A DNA stretch of 64,000 nt from Anaerocolumna sedimenticola (GCF_009931695.1 NZ_CP048000.1:2311501-2375500), one strand, 5' to 3'; positions 42,782 through 52,757 are shown, numbered from the stretch's first letter. A program made the numbers and translations. The notes: generated from the letters alone by a model not told the origin.

Positions 42782-42840
42782 ATTGTCTCGCTAAAAACAA
42801 ACGGGCCAAAAGCCTCGGGTACGAGGTCCGGAAAATTACC
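42778..42840 (+). repeat. ~92-bp repeat family, partial copy
   Basis: ATGAATTGTCTCGCTAAAAA and onward reads MNCLAKNKRAKSLGYEVRK in frame, matching the VNSLAKYMRGKSLKYEV reading of the 34453 copy. It begins at the ferritin-like gene stop. Confidence 0.55.
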
Positions 42841-42984
42841 ACATAATTCATAAAAACCAATGGATATACTATTGACATGTTATTTAAATAATAGGTATAA
42901 TCACTGTAATGTTTAAATCATACTTTTTTAAAAAATATTTGAATCAAAAATCAAGAAATCAATCATACGACGGAAGCGAAAATT

Positions 42985-44756
42985 ATGTCAAAAATCAGAT
43001 CATTTATTAACAAAGGCCATAATATATATTTCATTTTAATACTAACATTTGTTTTCAGTGTAATTTTACGAATCGGTTTAGGTATACTATGCGGGCAGAT
43101 GAATGTTTTTTATGATGAATTATTGCATTGGAATTTAAGCAAGTCCATATATTATCATTTAGGAAGCAACTTTCGGAACGATATATTAAGTTATAAGGAA
43201 ATACTATACTCCATAGTATTATCCGTTTCCCACAGTTTTGGTAATGTGCAGACTCAGTATCATATTGCGGTAGGGATTAATTCGGTTTTAATGTCTTCCG
43301 TTCTATTTCCGGCATATTTCATGTCAGAGAAATTTCTGAATAACCGGTTTCGTTCCTTTATCATTGCATTTTTAAGTATTATGCTCCCGGAAATGTACTA
43401 TACTACGAAGATACTCCAGGAGAACCTGTATTATCCCATGGTTATCTGGTTTTTTTATATCTTTATAGTTCTTATATTAAAAAATCAGTATAAGTTAAGA
43501 AATATTATTTTTCTTGCCAGCTATATTTTCCTGGTCAGTTTATGTAAACAAATGGCCTTGAATATTTTTGCAGGGGTAGTTTTATATTATATATTGCAGT
43601 TTCTTGTTTTTGATAAACAAAACAGGAAAAAGTGTCTGATTAGTTTATTGTATTTTATAACAACTTTTATGGTATTAAAGGTAGCATATGATATTCTGTT
43701 TAACATCATAAATGGAATTTCTAAAGAATCCTCAGCCGAATCAACCATAATTGCCATTTTGCAGAATATGTTTGACAGTTATTTATTAAGCAGATTAATT
43801 TTCCCTGCCTTATCCTATTTGATATTATCTACTTTATTTTTTAGTTATTTTACAATTACATTACCCTTATCCTTTGGTAAGTTTTTAAATAAAAAAGAAA
43901 GTCAGTTATTCCTGCTCATTGGTACTATTTTATTCTCTACCATTATGGTTATCTGCCTCAGAATCATACCGGCAGAAAATTTGGACGAGATAATGCACAG
44001 GTTCCATTTTCGGTATATGTTCTATCTAATTGTACCATTATTAATTGTTTTTTTCAGTATTTACGATAAAGTGAAAATAATTAAATTTAATTATTCTATT
44101 ATAGTAATTTCTTTGTTATACGGATTGTTATTAGGTTATATCAGTATAAAACCTGCGGAGGGTTCTACCATAGACTGCGTAGGTGCAAATTATATTAAAT
44201 ACCTGTTTGACAGTGAGATGATGGTCAACACCTTACGTATGCTGGTTATTATCGGCATAGCTTTCGGAATCTACCTGTTATATAAAAGAAGATTAAATTG
44301 TTTTATTCCTTTCTGGTAATAGGGTTATTATTATCAGGTATTATAAATAATCTATATACTTATATTTATATTTATAATGATAAACAAAATTCAGTAAACA
44401 AAAATTCGGATGCTCTTGCCCTTAATGATTATTTCGATGAACAGCCGGATTTTAACTGGAGATCCTTATTAATTATTTCGGATAAAAATGTTTCGGATGC
44501 GAAACTGGAAACATTCTTAAAACGTCCGGACTATTATTATTCCAAAACAGAGGATTTCTCCAAATATATTAAGGATTATCCCGGTGAATCATTCTGGGAT
44601 CTTAACCTGTATAGTTTTAACCATCAGTTTCATGATGCAGCCATAGAGTTCCCAAAATATATTCTGACAAACAAATGGTTTTCCATTGAAGGATATGAAA
44701 AGGTCAATCTTAATTTAAATAGGTATTATTTGTTTTTAAGAGTGCAAGAAGAATAA
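42985..44756 (+). CDS. Polytopic membrane protein, GT-C glycosyltransferase-like, one apparent frameshift
   Basis: About 590 aa after repair with roughly a dozen transmembrane helices. After TM1 comes FYDELLHW; an acidic pair in the first extracytoplasmic loop is typical of GT-C enzymes (PMT/ArnT-like) that take sugars from polyprenyl phosphates. The C-terminal ~120 residues are soluble and outside. The frame breaks at AAA 44295-44297; one extra A joins YKRRLK to LFYSFLVIGLLLSG. First gene of the polysaccharide cluster. Neighbouring GT2 and flippase genes support a role in glycan modification, but no substrate can be named. Confidence 0.72.
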
Positions 44757-44776
44757 GAGAGAAGAGATAGAAAAAA

Positions 44777-46021
44777 GTGAGCCCCATAAAGATAACCCGG
44801 AATGCAAGTAAGTTTATTTGGAATACAATGGGAATCATGTGCAATGCAGGCACATCCTTTTTGTTGTTAATCTTCGTAACACGAATATGCGGAGATTTTA
44901 ATGCGGGTATTTTTGCCCTGGGATTTGCTAATGCACAATTAATGTTAACCATCGGAAGATATGGTATGCGGGTTTATCAGGCAACGGATATGAAAGGTTC
45001 AGTAAGATTTTCTACCTATTATCTTTCCCGAATTTTGACCTGTGCCTGTATGCTGATTATAAGTTTAATTTATATCTTATGGAGTGGTTATACTTTTACG
45101 AAAGCAGCCATTGTTTTTAGTATCTGTATTATAAAGATGGCGGATGCCCTGGAAGATGTTTTTCATGGCTTATTTCAGCAAAACGGCCGTATCGATGTTG
45201 CAGGAAAATATTTAACCGCAAGAAATTTAATCACCCTGTTAGCTTTTATTATCTTATTAGTAATAACCAAAGATCTTTTATTAACCTGTGTTATTTCCGG
45301 ACTTTTATCCGTAGCAGCCTGTTTTTTTATAAATGTACCAACTGCTAAAAAAATGACAGATGTTAAATTAGAGCTGAATAAAAAAGAACTGGTTACTTTA
45401 TTTATAAGCTGCTTTCCCTTATTTATCGGAAGTTTTTTGGCACTTTATATTAATAATATACCGAAATATATGATAGACCGCTATCTGACCGAAGAGATAC
45501 AAGCTTTTTTTAATATATTATTTATGCCTGCATTTGTGATTAATTTATTCAGCGAATTTATCTTTAAACCCTTATTAACAGACATTGCAATAAAATGGGA
45601 ACAAAACCAGGTAAAAAGTTTTGTATTTTATATAATTCGTTTAATGTTGGGGATATTAATTATAACAGTAATCGTAGTCGTCGCCGGATATTTTGTCGGA
45701 ATTGATGTACTGACATTTGTTTATGGAGTAGATTTATTGAAATACAGGAATGAGTTAATCCTGTTATTGATAAGCGGCGGTTTTGGAGCAGGTGTATATC
45801 TGTTATTCCATGTATTAACCGCAATGCGCAGGCAGGTAATCCTGCTTGCAGGTTATACGGTTGCTTCCATTATTATAACAGCTATCAGTCCTGTTCTGGT
45901 ACAAAATTATAATATATTTGGTGCTTCCATTATCTGCTTTATATCAAGTATTATATTATTTTTAATCTTTTTGAGTGTGTTAGTGTTAGCCGTTATTAAT
46001 AAAATTAAAACAATAAGATAA
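44777..46021 (+). CDS. Polysaccharide flippase (Wzx/MATE-like)
   Basis: 414 aa with about 12 transmembrane helices. The opening (SKFIWNTMGIMCNAGTSFLL) and the segment FNAGIFALGFANAQLMLTI resemble the oligosaccharide-flippase family, which moves lipid-linked repeat units across the membrane. A GTG start follows a weak purine-rich site. It is 20 bp after the GT-C-like gene in the same operon. It is shorter than Wzx proteins of 450-500 aa but not evidently truncated. Confidence 0.85.
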   Translation: MSPIKITRNASKFIWNTMGIMCNAGTSFLLLIFVTRICGDFNAGIFALGFANAQLMLTIGRYGMRVYQATDMKGSVRFSTYYLSRILTCACMLIISLIYILWSGYTFTKAAIVFSICIIKMADALEDVFHGLFQQNGRIDVAGKYLTARNLITLLAFIILLVITKDLLLTCVISGLLSVAACFFINVPTAKKMTDVKLELNKKELVTLFISCFPLFIGSFLALYINNIPKYMIDRYLTEEIQAFFNILFMPAFVINLFSEFIFKPLLTDIAIKWEQNQVKSFVFYIIRLMLGILIITVIVVVAGYFVGIDVLTFVYGVDLLKYRNELILLLISGGFGAGVYLLFHVLTAMRRQVILLAGYTVASIIITAISPVLVQNYNIFGASIICFISSIILFLIFLSVLVLAVINKIKTIR

Positions 46022-46035
46022 ACTTGTCTTAAGAG

Positions 46036-46059
46036 GTTTCTTACATAAGAGTAAGAAAC
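46036..46059 (+). promoter_or_regulatory. Hairpin in the leader of the GT2 gene
   Basis: GTTTCTTAC and GTAAGAAAC form a perfect 9-bp stem with a 6-nt loop, followed by ATTGAAAGGTATGGGTGCAA before the ATG at 46084. The layout resembles the L1-L3 leaders but the sequence is not clearly homologous. Confidence 0.4.
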
Positions 46060-46083
46060 AACATTGAAAGGTATGGGTGCAAA

Positions 46084-46773
46084 ATGAAGATACTAATCAT
46101 AATACCGGTTTACAATGAAGAACATAATATAGAAAAAGTAATCACCCAGTTAAAACAAAATGTACCTTATGCTGATTATATAGTGGTAAATGATTGTTCC
46201 AATGACAATACTGTCATGGTCTGTAAAGAAAAAGGTTATCATTATATCTCTCTGCCTGTTAATCTTGGTATAGGAGGAGGAGTACAAGCCGGATACTACT
46301 ATGCCATAGAACATGATTATGATATTGCCGTACAGATGGATGGTGACGGGCAGCATGATGCCAAATATATTGAAAATATCATAAAACCTATCCTCGATGA
46401 TGAGGCGGATATTGTTATCGGTTCCCGTTTTATATTAAAGCAGGGATTTCAATCATCCAAATTAAGAAGACTGGGCATTAATTTTTTAAGTATGTTAATC
46501 AAGATCTGCAGCGGAACCAAGGTGAAAGACGTTACCAGTGGATTTCGAGCCGTAAACAGGAAATTTATTAAAATATATTCCGAAGAATATTCCCAGGATT
46601 ACCCCGAACCGGAAGCAATTATTGCTGGTGCTTTATATAAGGGAAGGATAAAAGAAGTTCCTGTCATTATGCATGAAAGAGAAGCAGGCAGCAGTTCCAT
46701 TCATTCCTGGAAATCTGTTTATTATATGATTAAAGTATCGATTGCTATTTTTACCTATCGGCTTAAATTCTGA
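46084..46773 (+). CDS. Family 2 glycosyltransferase (dolichyl-phosphate mannosyltransferase-like)
   Basis: 229 aa GT-A fold. Visible are the N-terminal IIPVYNEEHNI, the donor-binding VVNDCSNDNT, the DxD-type QMDGDGQHD and the acceptor segment DVTSGFRAVNRKF. Enzymes of this size with this pattern transfer a sugar to polyprenyl phosphate, giving the donor for a GT-C enzyme, which fits the GT-C-like protein two genes upstream. No C-terminal membrane helices. The DUF2304 gene follows 17 bp later, the usual partner of such GT2 genes. Confidence 0.9.
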   Translation: MKILIIIPVYNEEHNIEKVITQLKQNVPYADYIVVNDCSNDNTVMVCKEKGYHYISLPVNLGIGGGVQAGYYYAIEHDYDIAVQMDGDGQHDAKYIENIIKPILDDEADIVIGSRFILKQGFQSSKLRRLGINFLSMLIKICSGTKVKDVTSGFRAVNRKFIKIYSEEYSQDYPEPEAIIAGALYKGRIKEVPVIMHEREAGSSSIHSWKSVYYMIKVSIAIFTYRLKF

Positions 46774-46790
46774 ATGGGAGGAGTTTACAT

Positions 46791-47174
46791 ATGATATCAT
46801 CATCTCTTCGGGTATTTTTAACGATTGGTTTAGCCTTATATTTTTTTCTCATTTTTACGCTTTTAAAGAGGAAAACTCTTTCATTAAAATATACCTTATT
46901 ATGGATTTTCGGGGGAGCAGGAATGGCAATACTGCTTATTTTCCCCGAAATATTAAACTGGTTTATTCATATTGTTGATATAAAATTAGCCAGTAATGGG
47001 TTGTTTGCCATAATTCTATTTTTTATTTTAATTATACTGATTTCCATAACTTCCATTGTCTCTAAGCAAAGTGATAATATAAAAAGGCTGGTTCAGGATA
47101 ATGCTTTATTGGAAAAAAGAATCCGGGACCTGGAAACAAAAGCAGAGACGGAAGATATTTCAATTAAAAATTAG
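46791..47174 (+). CDS. DUF2304 membrane protein
   Basis: 127 aa. Three hydrophobic segments (about 8-27, 38-56 and 66-88) are followed by a charged helical tail (NIKRLVQDNALLEKRIRDLE). DUF2304 genes are commonly next to GT2 polyprenyl-phosphate glycosyltransferases and may anchor them to the membrane; the precise role is unknown. GGGAGGAG precedes the ATG. Confidence 0.85.
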   Translation: MISSSLRVFLTIGLALYFFLIFTLLKRKTLSLKYTLLWIFGGAGMAILLIFPEILNWFIHIVDIKLASNGLFAIILFFILIILISITSIVSKQSDNIKRLVQDNALLEKRIRDLETKAETEDISIKN

Positions 47175-47180
47175 TTCACC

Positions 47181-47197
47181 TTGTTTCGCAATTACCT
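47181..47197. repeat. Solo end of the ~150-bp inverted-repeat element
   Basis: TTGTTTCGCAATTACCT matches the right end of copies at 54749 and 61265. No left end is nearby, so this is a remnant. Confidence 0.55.
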
Positions 47198-47261
47198 AAA
47201 TTGATTGGCTTTTGACACTCGAATCCTAAATGAAAAAAAGAACGAAAAAGGAGATACGGCT

Positions 47262-48074
47262 TTGAGTACTGTTAGGGAACATACCTTTGTAATTTGTGCA
47301 TATGAAGAAAGTCCGTTTCTGGAGGAATGTATTCAGTCTCTATTCAGGCAGACAGTAGGTTCTGAACTGATTATGGTTACATCAACCCTAAACGGTTATA
47401 TAAGCAATCTTGCTGATAAATATGAGATACCTTTAAGGATTAATACAGGGGATAAGGGAATTGTACAGGATTGGAATTTTGCATATAAACAAGCTGATAC
47501 CAAGTATATTACCATTGCTCATCAGGACGACATCTATTCCAAATATTATACGGAAACTATGTTAAAGGAAATGAAACAGGCAGAACGTCCCTTGATAGGT
47601 TTTACGGATTATGCAGAGATAAGGCAGGGAAAAATAGTAAAAAATAATACCATGTTAAAGATAAAACGGCTGATGTTATTGCCGTTAACCCTTCGATATT
47701 TGCAAAAAAGCAAACCGGTTAGAAGAAGAATCCTGTCCTTTGGCTGTCCAATCTGCTGTCCATCGGTAACTTTTTATAAAGAGAATCTTCCTGATACCAT
47801 TTTTCAGGTCGGTTACCGCTCTGATGAGGATTGGCAGGCATGGGAGAAGCTATCACGGCTAAAAGGTGATTTTGTTTATTGCAGCAGGATTCTGACTTAT
47901 CATAGAATTCATGAGAAATCCGCTACGACATCCATTATCGGAGACAGAGTACGTTCGAAAGAAGATTATGAAATGTTTCGCAGATTTTGGCCTGAGTTTA
48001 TTGCAAAAGGTTTAGTTAAGTTTTACTCAAAATCAGAAAAATCTAATTCTATGACAAGCGGCAGCAAGATTTGA
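47262..48074 (+). CDS. Family 2 glycosyltransferase
   Basis: 270 aa. The GT-A fold begins TFVICAYEESPFLEECIQSL; the donor region is GIVQDWNFAYKQADTKYI and the acidic metal motif is IAHQDDIYSKYY. It would add a sugar to the growing repeat unit. TTG 47262 is chosen as start because AAGGAG lies eight bases upstream and the GT2 domain begins at once; an upstream TTG at 47205 adds 19 unrelated residues. Part of the polysaccharide operon. Confidence 0.87.
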   Translation: MSTVREHTFVICAYEESPFLEECIQSLFRQTVGSELIMVTSTLNGYISNLADKYEIPLRINTGDKGIVQDWNFAYKQADTKYITIAHQDDIYSKYYTETMLKEMKQAERPLIGFTDYAEIRQGKIVKNNTMLKIKRLMLLPLTLRYLQKSKPVRRRILSFGCPICCPSVTFYKENLPDTIFQVGYRSDEDWQAWEKLSRLKGDFVYCSRILTYHRIHEKSATTSIIGDRVRSKEDYEMFRRFWPEFIAKGLVKFYSKSEKSNSMTSGSKI

Positions 48075-48198
48075 AAGGCAACGATATAGCCAAATTTTTC
48101 GTAAGTTACTTAAGCTTTATGGACATCAGTATAAAGTCCTAATTTTAATGGAGACAGTGCCGAATCTTCAACGGGTTCGATACTCAATAGGTGAAAAA

Positions 48199-49407
48199 AT
48201 GAAAATTGGTATAATTACATTTCATAAGGTAAATAACTATGGCGCAGTTTTGCAGGCGTACGCATTACAGAAAACTATAAAAAGTTTAGGATGTGACTGC
48301 GATATTATTGATTACAGCAGGAAAAATTTAAGAGATATTTTCCTGTGGCAGAAAAATAAAGTCAAATGTCTTTTAAAAGGGGCTCCGGACCGGCAGGGAT
48401 ATTCAAATCTGGAATTTATACGAATGGTATTAACTACTATATTTTTTAATAAAAAAGCTGTGGCAGTCAAGTTTAATACCTTTCGTAACCGGTATGACTT
48501 AAGCAGACCGGTTAACAGTGACACCGTCAAATACATAAATAATGAATACGATCTTTTCCTATCAGGCAGTGATCAGGTTTGGAACTGCGGAAGAGTAATC
48601 CTTGATAAAAACTATTTACTCGACTTCGTAGAGGAAAGAAAAAAGAAAGGCAGTTATGCAGCCAGTTTTGGAATCAAGGAAATACCGGATAAATACTTGG
48701 CTGAATATAAAAGGCTGCTAACTGATTTTAGGTATCTTTCCGTAAGGGAAACGGCTGGTGCAGACTTAATAAATGAATTGATACACCGGGAGGCAAAGGT
48801 TGTATTGGATCCGACTTTACTATTAAGAAAAGAAGAATGGGCGGAACTTGTTGATGTTAAAGCGAATAATGAAGATGTTATCATCGTTTATATGCTTGAA
48901 TATTCGGAAAGTCTCCTCCGGTTTGCAAGAGAATTATCGGAAAAGGTAAACTGCCCCATACGTCTTTTAAACAAACCCCTCCACAGGAATGTAAAGGAAG
49001 ATTGCAGAGTTGATGTAGGACCGGTGGAATGGCTTTCGGAAATACAGAATGGAAAGTACATTGTAACGAATTCTTTTCATGGAGTGGCATTTTCCATTAA
49101 TTTTAACCGTAATTTTTATGTGGAGATAGCAGAAGAAAGGATCAGAGGGGCTATGTCCTCCCGTATAGAACATATTCTGCACACGTTTGGCCTGGAAGAC
49201 CGGTTAATTCGGAGAAAGAAATACGGCAATTCAAAAAGGAATTATATTAAATTCAACTATTGCAGTGCAGATATAGATTATATTAAAGTAAATAGAAAAC
49301 TTGAGAAACTAAGGGATGAATCCGTGGATTACTTAAGTAATATGTTATATGTAAAAGATGGAGAAACAATGATAAATTCCCAGGAGTATAAAAAGAAGAT
49401 CGGATAA
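48199..49407 (+). CDS. Polysaccharide pyruvyl transferase family protein
   Basis: 402 aa. The N-terminus KIGIITFHKVNNYGAVLQAY is the typical signature of this family, which adds pyruvate ketals to sugars (CsaB/WcaK relatives). Later landmarks are LFLSGSDQVWNCGR and VTNSFHGVAFSINF. ATG 48199 follows AGGTGAAAAA and starts the fold; the upstream ATG at 48148 adds 17 residues without a ribosome site. It is paired with the following FrhB-like gene, a linkage common in Clostridia and Bacteroidetes polysaccharide clusters. Confidence 0.9.
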   Translation: MKIGIITFHKVNNYGAVLQAYALQKTIKSLGCDCDIIDYSRKNLRDIFLWQKNKVKCLLKGAPDRQGYSNLEFIRMVLTTIFFNKKAVAVKFNTFRNRYDLSRPVNSDTVKYINNEYDLFLSGSDQVWNCGRVILDKNYLLDFVEERKKKGSYAASFGIKEIPDKYLAEYKRLLTDFRYLSVRETAGADLINELIHREAKVVLDPTLLLRKEEWAELVDVKANNEDVIIVYMLEYSESLLRFARELSEKVNCPIRLLNKPLHRNVKEDCRVDVGPVEWLSEIQNGKYIVTNSFHGVAFSINFNRNFYVEIAEERIRGAMSSRIEHILHTFGLEDRLIRRKKYGNSKRNYIKFNYCSADIDYIKVNRKLEKLRDESVDYLSNMLYVKDGETMINSQEYKKKIG

Positions 49408-49417
49408 AACAATTTGA

Positions 49418-49437
49418 GATGCCGCCTAAGCGGCATC
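49418..49437 (+). other. Perfect short hairpin
   Basis: GATGCCGC and GCGGCATC with a CTAA loop, 11 bp after the pyruvyl-transferase gene. Without a T tract it may be a processing or attenuation site rather than a terminator. Confidence 0.5.
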
Positions 49438-49466
49438 ATGACGGGAAGGTTGAAAGAAAATAATAA

Positions 49467-49560
49467 CAAAGAAAGGACGCCGCATTACAATTCTTTCAAC
49501 CATTTTTATTTATGGCAGTATTCCATCTGTAAACAGAAGGGATATGCAGGGGGTATGAAA
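49467..49560 (+). promoter_or_regulatory. Structured leader element, copy L3
   Basis: Aligns with L1 (34609-34702): AAGAAAGG, a GCC stem arm, the shared TTTCAACCATTTTTATTTAT, then GGCAGTA. The hairpin ATTCCATCTG / CAGAAGGGAT keeps nine of ten pairs although several bases differ from L1, and ATGCAGGGGG follows as the ribosome site. Confidence 0.55.
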
Positions 49561-50745
49561 ATGATTAATTTATATACGAATAAGGAAAATTGCTGTGGTT
49601 GTACGGCCTGCTTAAATATCTGCCCTAAAAAATCCATAACCATGGAAAAAGATAAAGAGGGTTTTTTATATCCTGCCATAGATTCAGAATCCTGTAACGA
49701 ATGCGGGGCTTGTGTAAGAGTATGCCCTTTTCATAAGAAGGAATTCGAAGAGAAGATTCCCAAAAACCAGGCTGTCTATGCACTCAGACACCCAGAGAAA
49801 AGTGTACTGAAGAAAAGCACCTCAGGTGGAGCTTTTACTGTTATCTCTGATTATGTTTTAGATCAGGGCGGAGTTGTTTACGGTGCGGTATTTAATGACC
49901 GTTTTGAGGTAATTCACAGCAAGGCAACGGATAAAAAGCAAAGGGATCAAATGAGAGGTTCAAAATACGTTCAAAGCGATATGGGGATTATCTTTAAGGA
50001 GATTAAAAATACCCTGGAAAGCGGCAAAACCGTATTATTTACCGGTACGCCCTGTCAGAATGACGGACTTAAAAGCTATCTAAAAAAAGAATATTCAGGC
50101 CTGATCCTCTGCGATATTGCCTGCCATGGTGTGCCCAGTCCCAAAGTTTGGACAGACTATAAGGCATATTTGGAAGAAAAGTATAATGATACGATCAAAG
50201 AAGTTAATTTCCGCTGTAAAGATACCGGATGGAGAAACAGTTCTTTAAAGGTGGAATTTACGAAACGCAGCCATATAAAAAACATGCAGGAAGATCCTTT
50301 TTATATATTATTTTTTTCCCATCTTATCTTAAGGCCATCCTGTCATGAGTGTATCTATGCCAGCTACCACAGAGTAACGGATCTTACGTTAGCAGATTTT
50401 TGGGGCATTGAAAAATCAAATCAGGCTTTTCAGGATGATAATGGTGTTTCCCTGGTACTTGCCAATACTAAAAAAGGAAAAGATTTAATAGAGGCAGTTA
50501 GAAATAGTGCTGAGATAATAGAAAGCAGTCATAATGATTTTTATCAGCCGATTTTTGAAGTACCCAGTAAAATATCCACCAAACGTAAAGTTTTCTGGGA
50601 GGAATACGTATCGAAAGGAAAGATAGAGGTTTTACTGAAATTTGGAAAATTAACACCGGCACAATGGGTGATAAAAAAAATAGCAGTACCGATACTTAAA
50701 AAGACTGGCTTGTATCATGTAATAATTAAAGCTTATTTTAAGTAA
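49561..50745 (+). CDS. FrhB-like iron-sulfur protein (coenzyme F420 hydrogenase/dehydrogenase beta-subunit family)
   Basis: 394 aa. The N-terminus has two 4Fe-4S motifs (CCGCTACLNICP and CNECGACVRVCP). FrhB N- and C-terminal domains follow (STSGGAFTVISDYVL; FTGTPCQNDGLKSYL; CHGVPSPKVW; CHECIYASYHRVTDLTLADFWG). In polysaccharide clusters such proteins accompany pyruvyl transferases and are thought to be redox enzymes of glycan modification; F420 itself is unlikely here. ATG 49561 sits seven bases after GGGGG, supplied by leader element L3. Confidence 0.85.
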   Translation: MINLYTNKENCCGCTACLNICPKKSITMEKDKEGFLYPAIDSESCNECGACVRVCPFHKKEFEEKIPKNQAVYALRHPEKSVLKKSTSGGAFTVISDYVLDQGGVVYGAVFNDRFEVIHSKATDKKQRDQMRGSKYVQSDMGIIFKEIKNTLESGKTVLFTGTPCQNDGLKSYLKKEYSGLILCDIACHGVPSPKVWTDYKAYLEEKYNDTIKEVNFRCKDTGWRNSSLKVEFTKRSHIKNMQEDPFYILFFSHLILRPSCHECIYASYHRVTDLTLADFWGIEKSNQAFQDDNGVSLVLANTKKGKDLIEAVRNSAEIIESSHNDFYQPIFEVPSKISTKRKVFWEEYVSKGKIEVLLKFGKLTPAQWVIKKIAVPILKKTGLYHVIIKAYFK

Positions 50746-50831
50746 AACTTGTATCCCGTTTATTTATATGCTAAGATATTTTAGGGCAGTATATAAAACC
50801 TGATATCATTGAAAAAGCAGGGGGAAATAAC

Positions 50832-52685
50832 GTGAAACAATTTATTTATGATAAAAGACTATTTATAAGAAGGCTGTTTTTAATAATCCTGGATACTATT
50901 TTAATTAATATTGCATCCTTTTCGGCATTATTAATCCGGTTTGACTTCCGTTTGGGTCAGATACCTACGAATTATGCAGAGGCAGTGTTGTCATATACTA
51001 TTATAAACACGGTAACTTCCATTATTGTATTTTTCTTATTCCGATTATATAACAGCCTTTGGAAATATGCCGGAATTGATGAACTGGTTAATATTATTTT
51101 TGCCAGTATGATAGCAGGATTATTGCAGCTTATTGGTATGCATTTCATTTTTACCATACATGTTCCAAGGAGTTACTACCCGTTAAGCACTTTATTTATG
51201 ATGGCATTAATCAGTATCAGCAGGTTCTTTTACCGTTATGTCAGACGGCTTTCCAAACGCCATCATGGTAGTTCACAGAGCCGGATTATGATTATTGGAG
51301 CCGGAGAAGCAGGCAGTTCCATCATACGGGAGATTTCAGTCAGCGGTTATGTAAAGGGCACTGTAATCTGTGCAATTGATGACAGCAAGGATAAATTGGG
51401 CAGTTACATACAGGGAGTAAAAGTTGTTGGAGGCCGTGACAAAATAATTGAAGCGGCAGAAAAATATGATATAACCGATATTTTTATAGCAATGCCTTCC
51501 GCCTCCAGAAAGGTTATAAAGAAAATCCTTGAAATCTGCAAGGAGACAGGCTGTGTACTAAAAATTCTTCCCGGTATGTATCAAATAATCAATGAGGAAG
51601 TAAGTATCACCAGATTAAGAGATGTGGAAATAGAAGACCTGCTTGGCAGGGAACCGGTCAATATTGACATGGAGGGTATTATGAGCTATGTCAAAGGTAA
51701 AGTTATTATGGTTACCGGCGGCGGCGGATCAATCGGCAGTGAATTGTGCAGGCAGATTGTAAAACATAAACCCAGGCAGCTGATTATAGTTGATATCTAC
51801 GAGAATAATGCCTATTTTATACAACAAGAGTTAAAAAGTGAATATCCTGATCTGGACCTGGTGGTTTTAATCGCATCCGTTCGGAATTCAAACCGTATGA
51901 ACTGGATTATGGAGCATTATAAACCCAATATTATATATCATGCTGCAGCCCATAAACACGTTCCCCTGATGGAAGACAGTCCGAATGAGGCAATTAAAAA
52001 TAATGTGGGCGGAACCTATAAGATGGCAAAAGCAGCAGATGCTTACTCCGTTGAGAAATTTATACTGATATCTTCCGATAAAGCCGTTAATCCGACTAAT
52101 ATTATGGGGGCTTCCAAGAGAATCTGTGAAATGATTATACAAGCATTTAATAAACGGTCTAAAACGGAATTTGTAGCAGTACGGTTTGGTAATGTATTAG
52201 GCAGCAACGGAAGTGTAATTCCTTTATTTAAAGAGCAGATATTACGCGGCGGTCCGGTTACGGTTACCCATCCGGATATTATACGGTATTTTATGACCAT
52301 ACCGGAAGCAGTCTCTCTAGTGCTTCAGGCAGGTGCATATGCCAAGGGTGGTGAAATCTTCGTTCTTGATATGGGAGAACCTGTTAAGATTGCAGAACTT
52401 GCCAAGAATCTAATCCGTTTATCCGGTTATGAGCCGGGAAGGGATATTTCTATTGAATTTACCGGATTAAGGCCTGGAGAAAAGTTATATGAAGAACTAC
52501 TGATGGATGAAGAAGGCTTACAGGATACCAAAAATAAATTAATACATATCGGAAAACCAATCGAAATGGATGAAGAAGCAATTCTAAGAGAGGTAGAGGA
52601 ATTAGACAGTGCTGCAAAAGAAGAAACCGATGATATTAGAACACGCGTGAAACAACTGGTGCCTACTTATGTAATTAAAGAATAA
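50832..52685 (+). CDS. CapD-like nucleotide-sugar 4,6-dehydratase with N-terminal membrane domain
   Basis: 617 aa. Four N-terminal transmembrane helices (about 12-135) are followed by a CoA-binding-like Rossmann domain (IMIIGAGEAGSSIIRE) and a C-terminal short-chain dehydrogenase domain with VTGGGGSIGSELCRQI, the catalytic Lys in SSDKAVNPTNIMGASKR and GLRPGEKLYEELL. In this subfamily the usual Tyr of YxxxK is replaced by Met (MGASK), as in PglF/WbpM-type enzymes. It likely makes a UDP-4-keto-6-deoxy sugar for the surface glycan. The AGGGGG site precedes a GTG start. Last gene of the cluster. Confidence 0.92.
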   Translation: MKQFIYDKRLFIRRLFLIILDTILINIASFSALLIRFDFRLGQIPTNYAEAVLSYTIINTVTSIIVFFLFRLYNSLWKYAGIDELVNIIFASMIAGLLQLIGMHFIFTIHVPRSYYPLSTLFMMALISISRFFYRYVRRLSKRHHGSSQSRIMIIGAGEAGSSIIREISVSGYVKGTVICAIDDSKDKLGSYIQGVKVVGGRDKIIEAAEKYDITDIFIAMPSASRKVIKKILEICKETGCVLKILPGMYQIINEEVSITRLRDVEIEDLLGREPVNIDMEGIMSYVKGKVIMVTGGGGSIGSELCRQIVKHKPRQLIIVDIYENNAYFIQQELKSEYPDLDLVVLIASVRNSNRMNWIMEHYKPNIIYHAAAHKHVPLMEDSPNEAIKNNVGGTYKMAKAADAYSVEKFILISSDKAVNPTNIMGASKRICEMIIQAFNKRSKTEFVAVRFGNVLGSNGSVIPLFKEQILRGGPVTVTHPDIIRYFMTIPEAVSLVLQAGAYAKGGEIFVLDMGEPVKIAELAKNLIRLSGYEPGRDISIEFTGLRPGEKLYEELLMDEEGLQDTKNKLIHIGKPIEMDEEAILREVEELDSAAKEETDDIRTRVKQLVPTYVIKE

Positions 52686-52714
52686 ACAAACACAACTGCA
52701 GGGAGCAGATGGTC

Positions 52715-52757
52715 AGAGCCTGTAATAAAATCATGGATTTTGTTACAGGCTCTTTAA
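52715..52757 (+). terminator. Terminator after the polysaccharide cluster
   Basis: AGAGCCTGTAA pairs with TTACAGGCTCT around an 18-nt loop and is followed by TTTAATTT. Confidence 0.75.
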
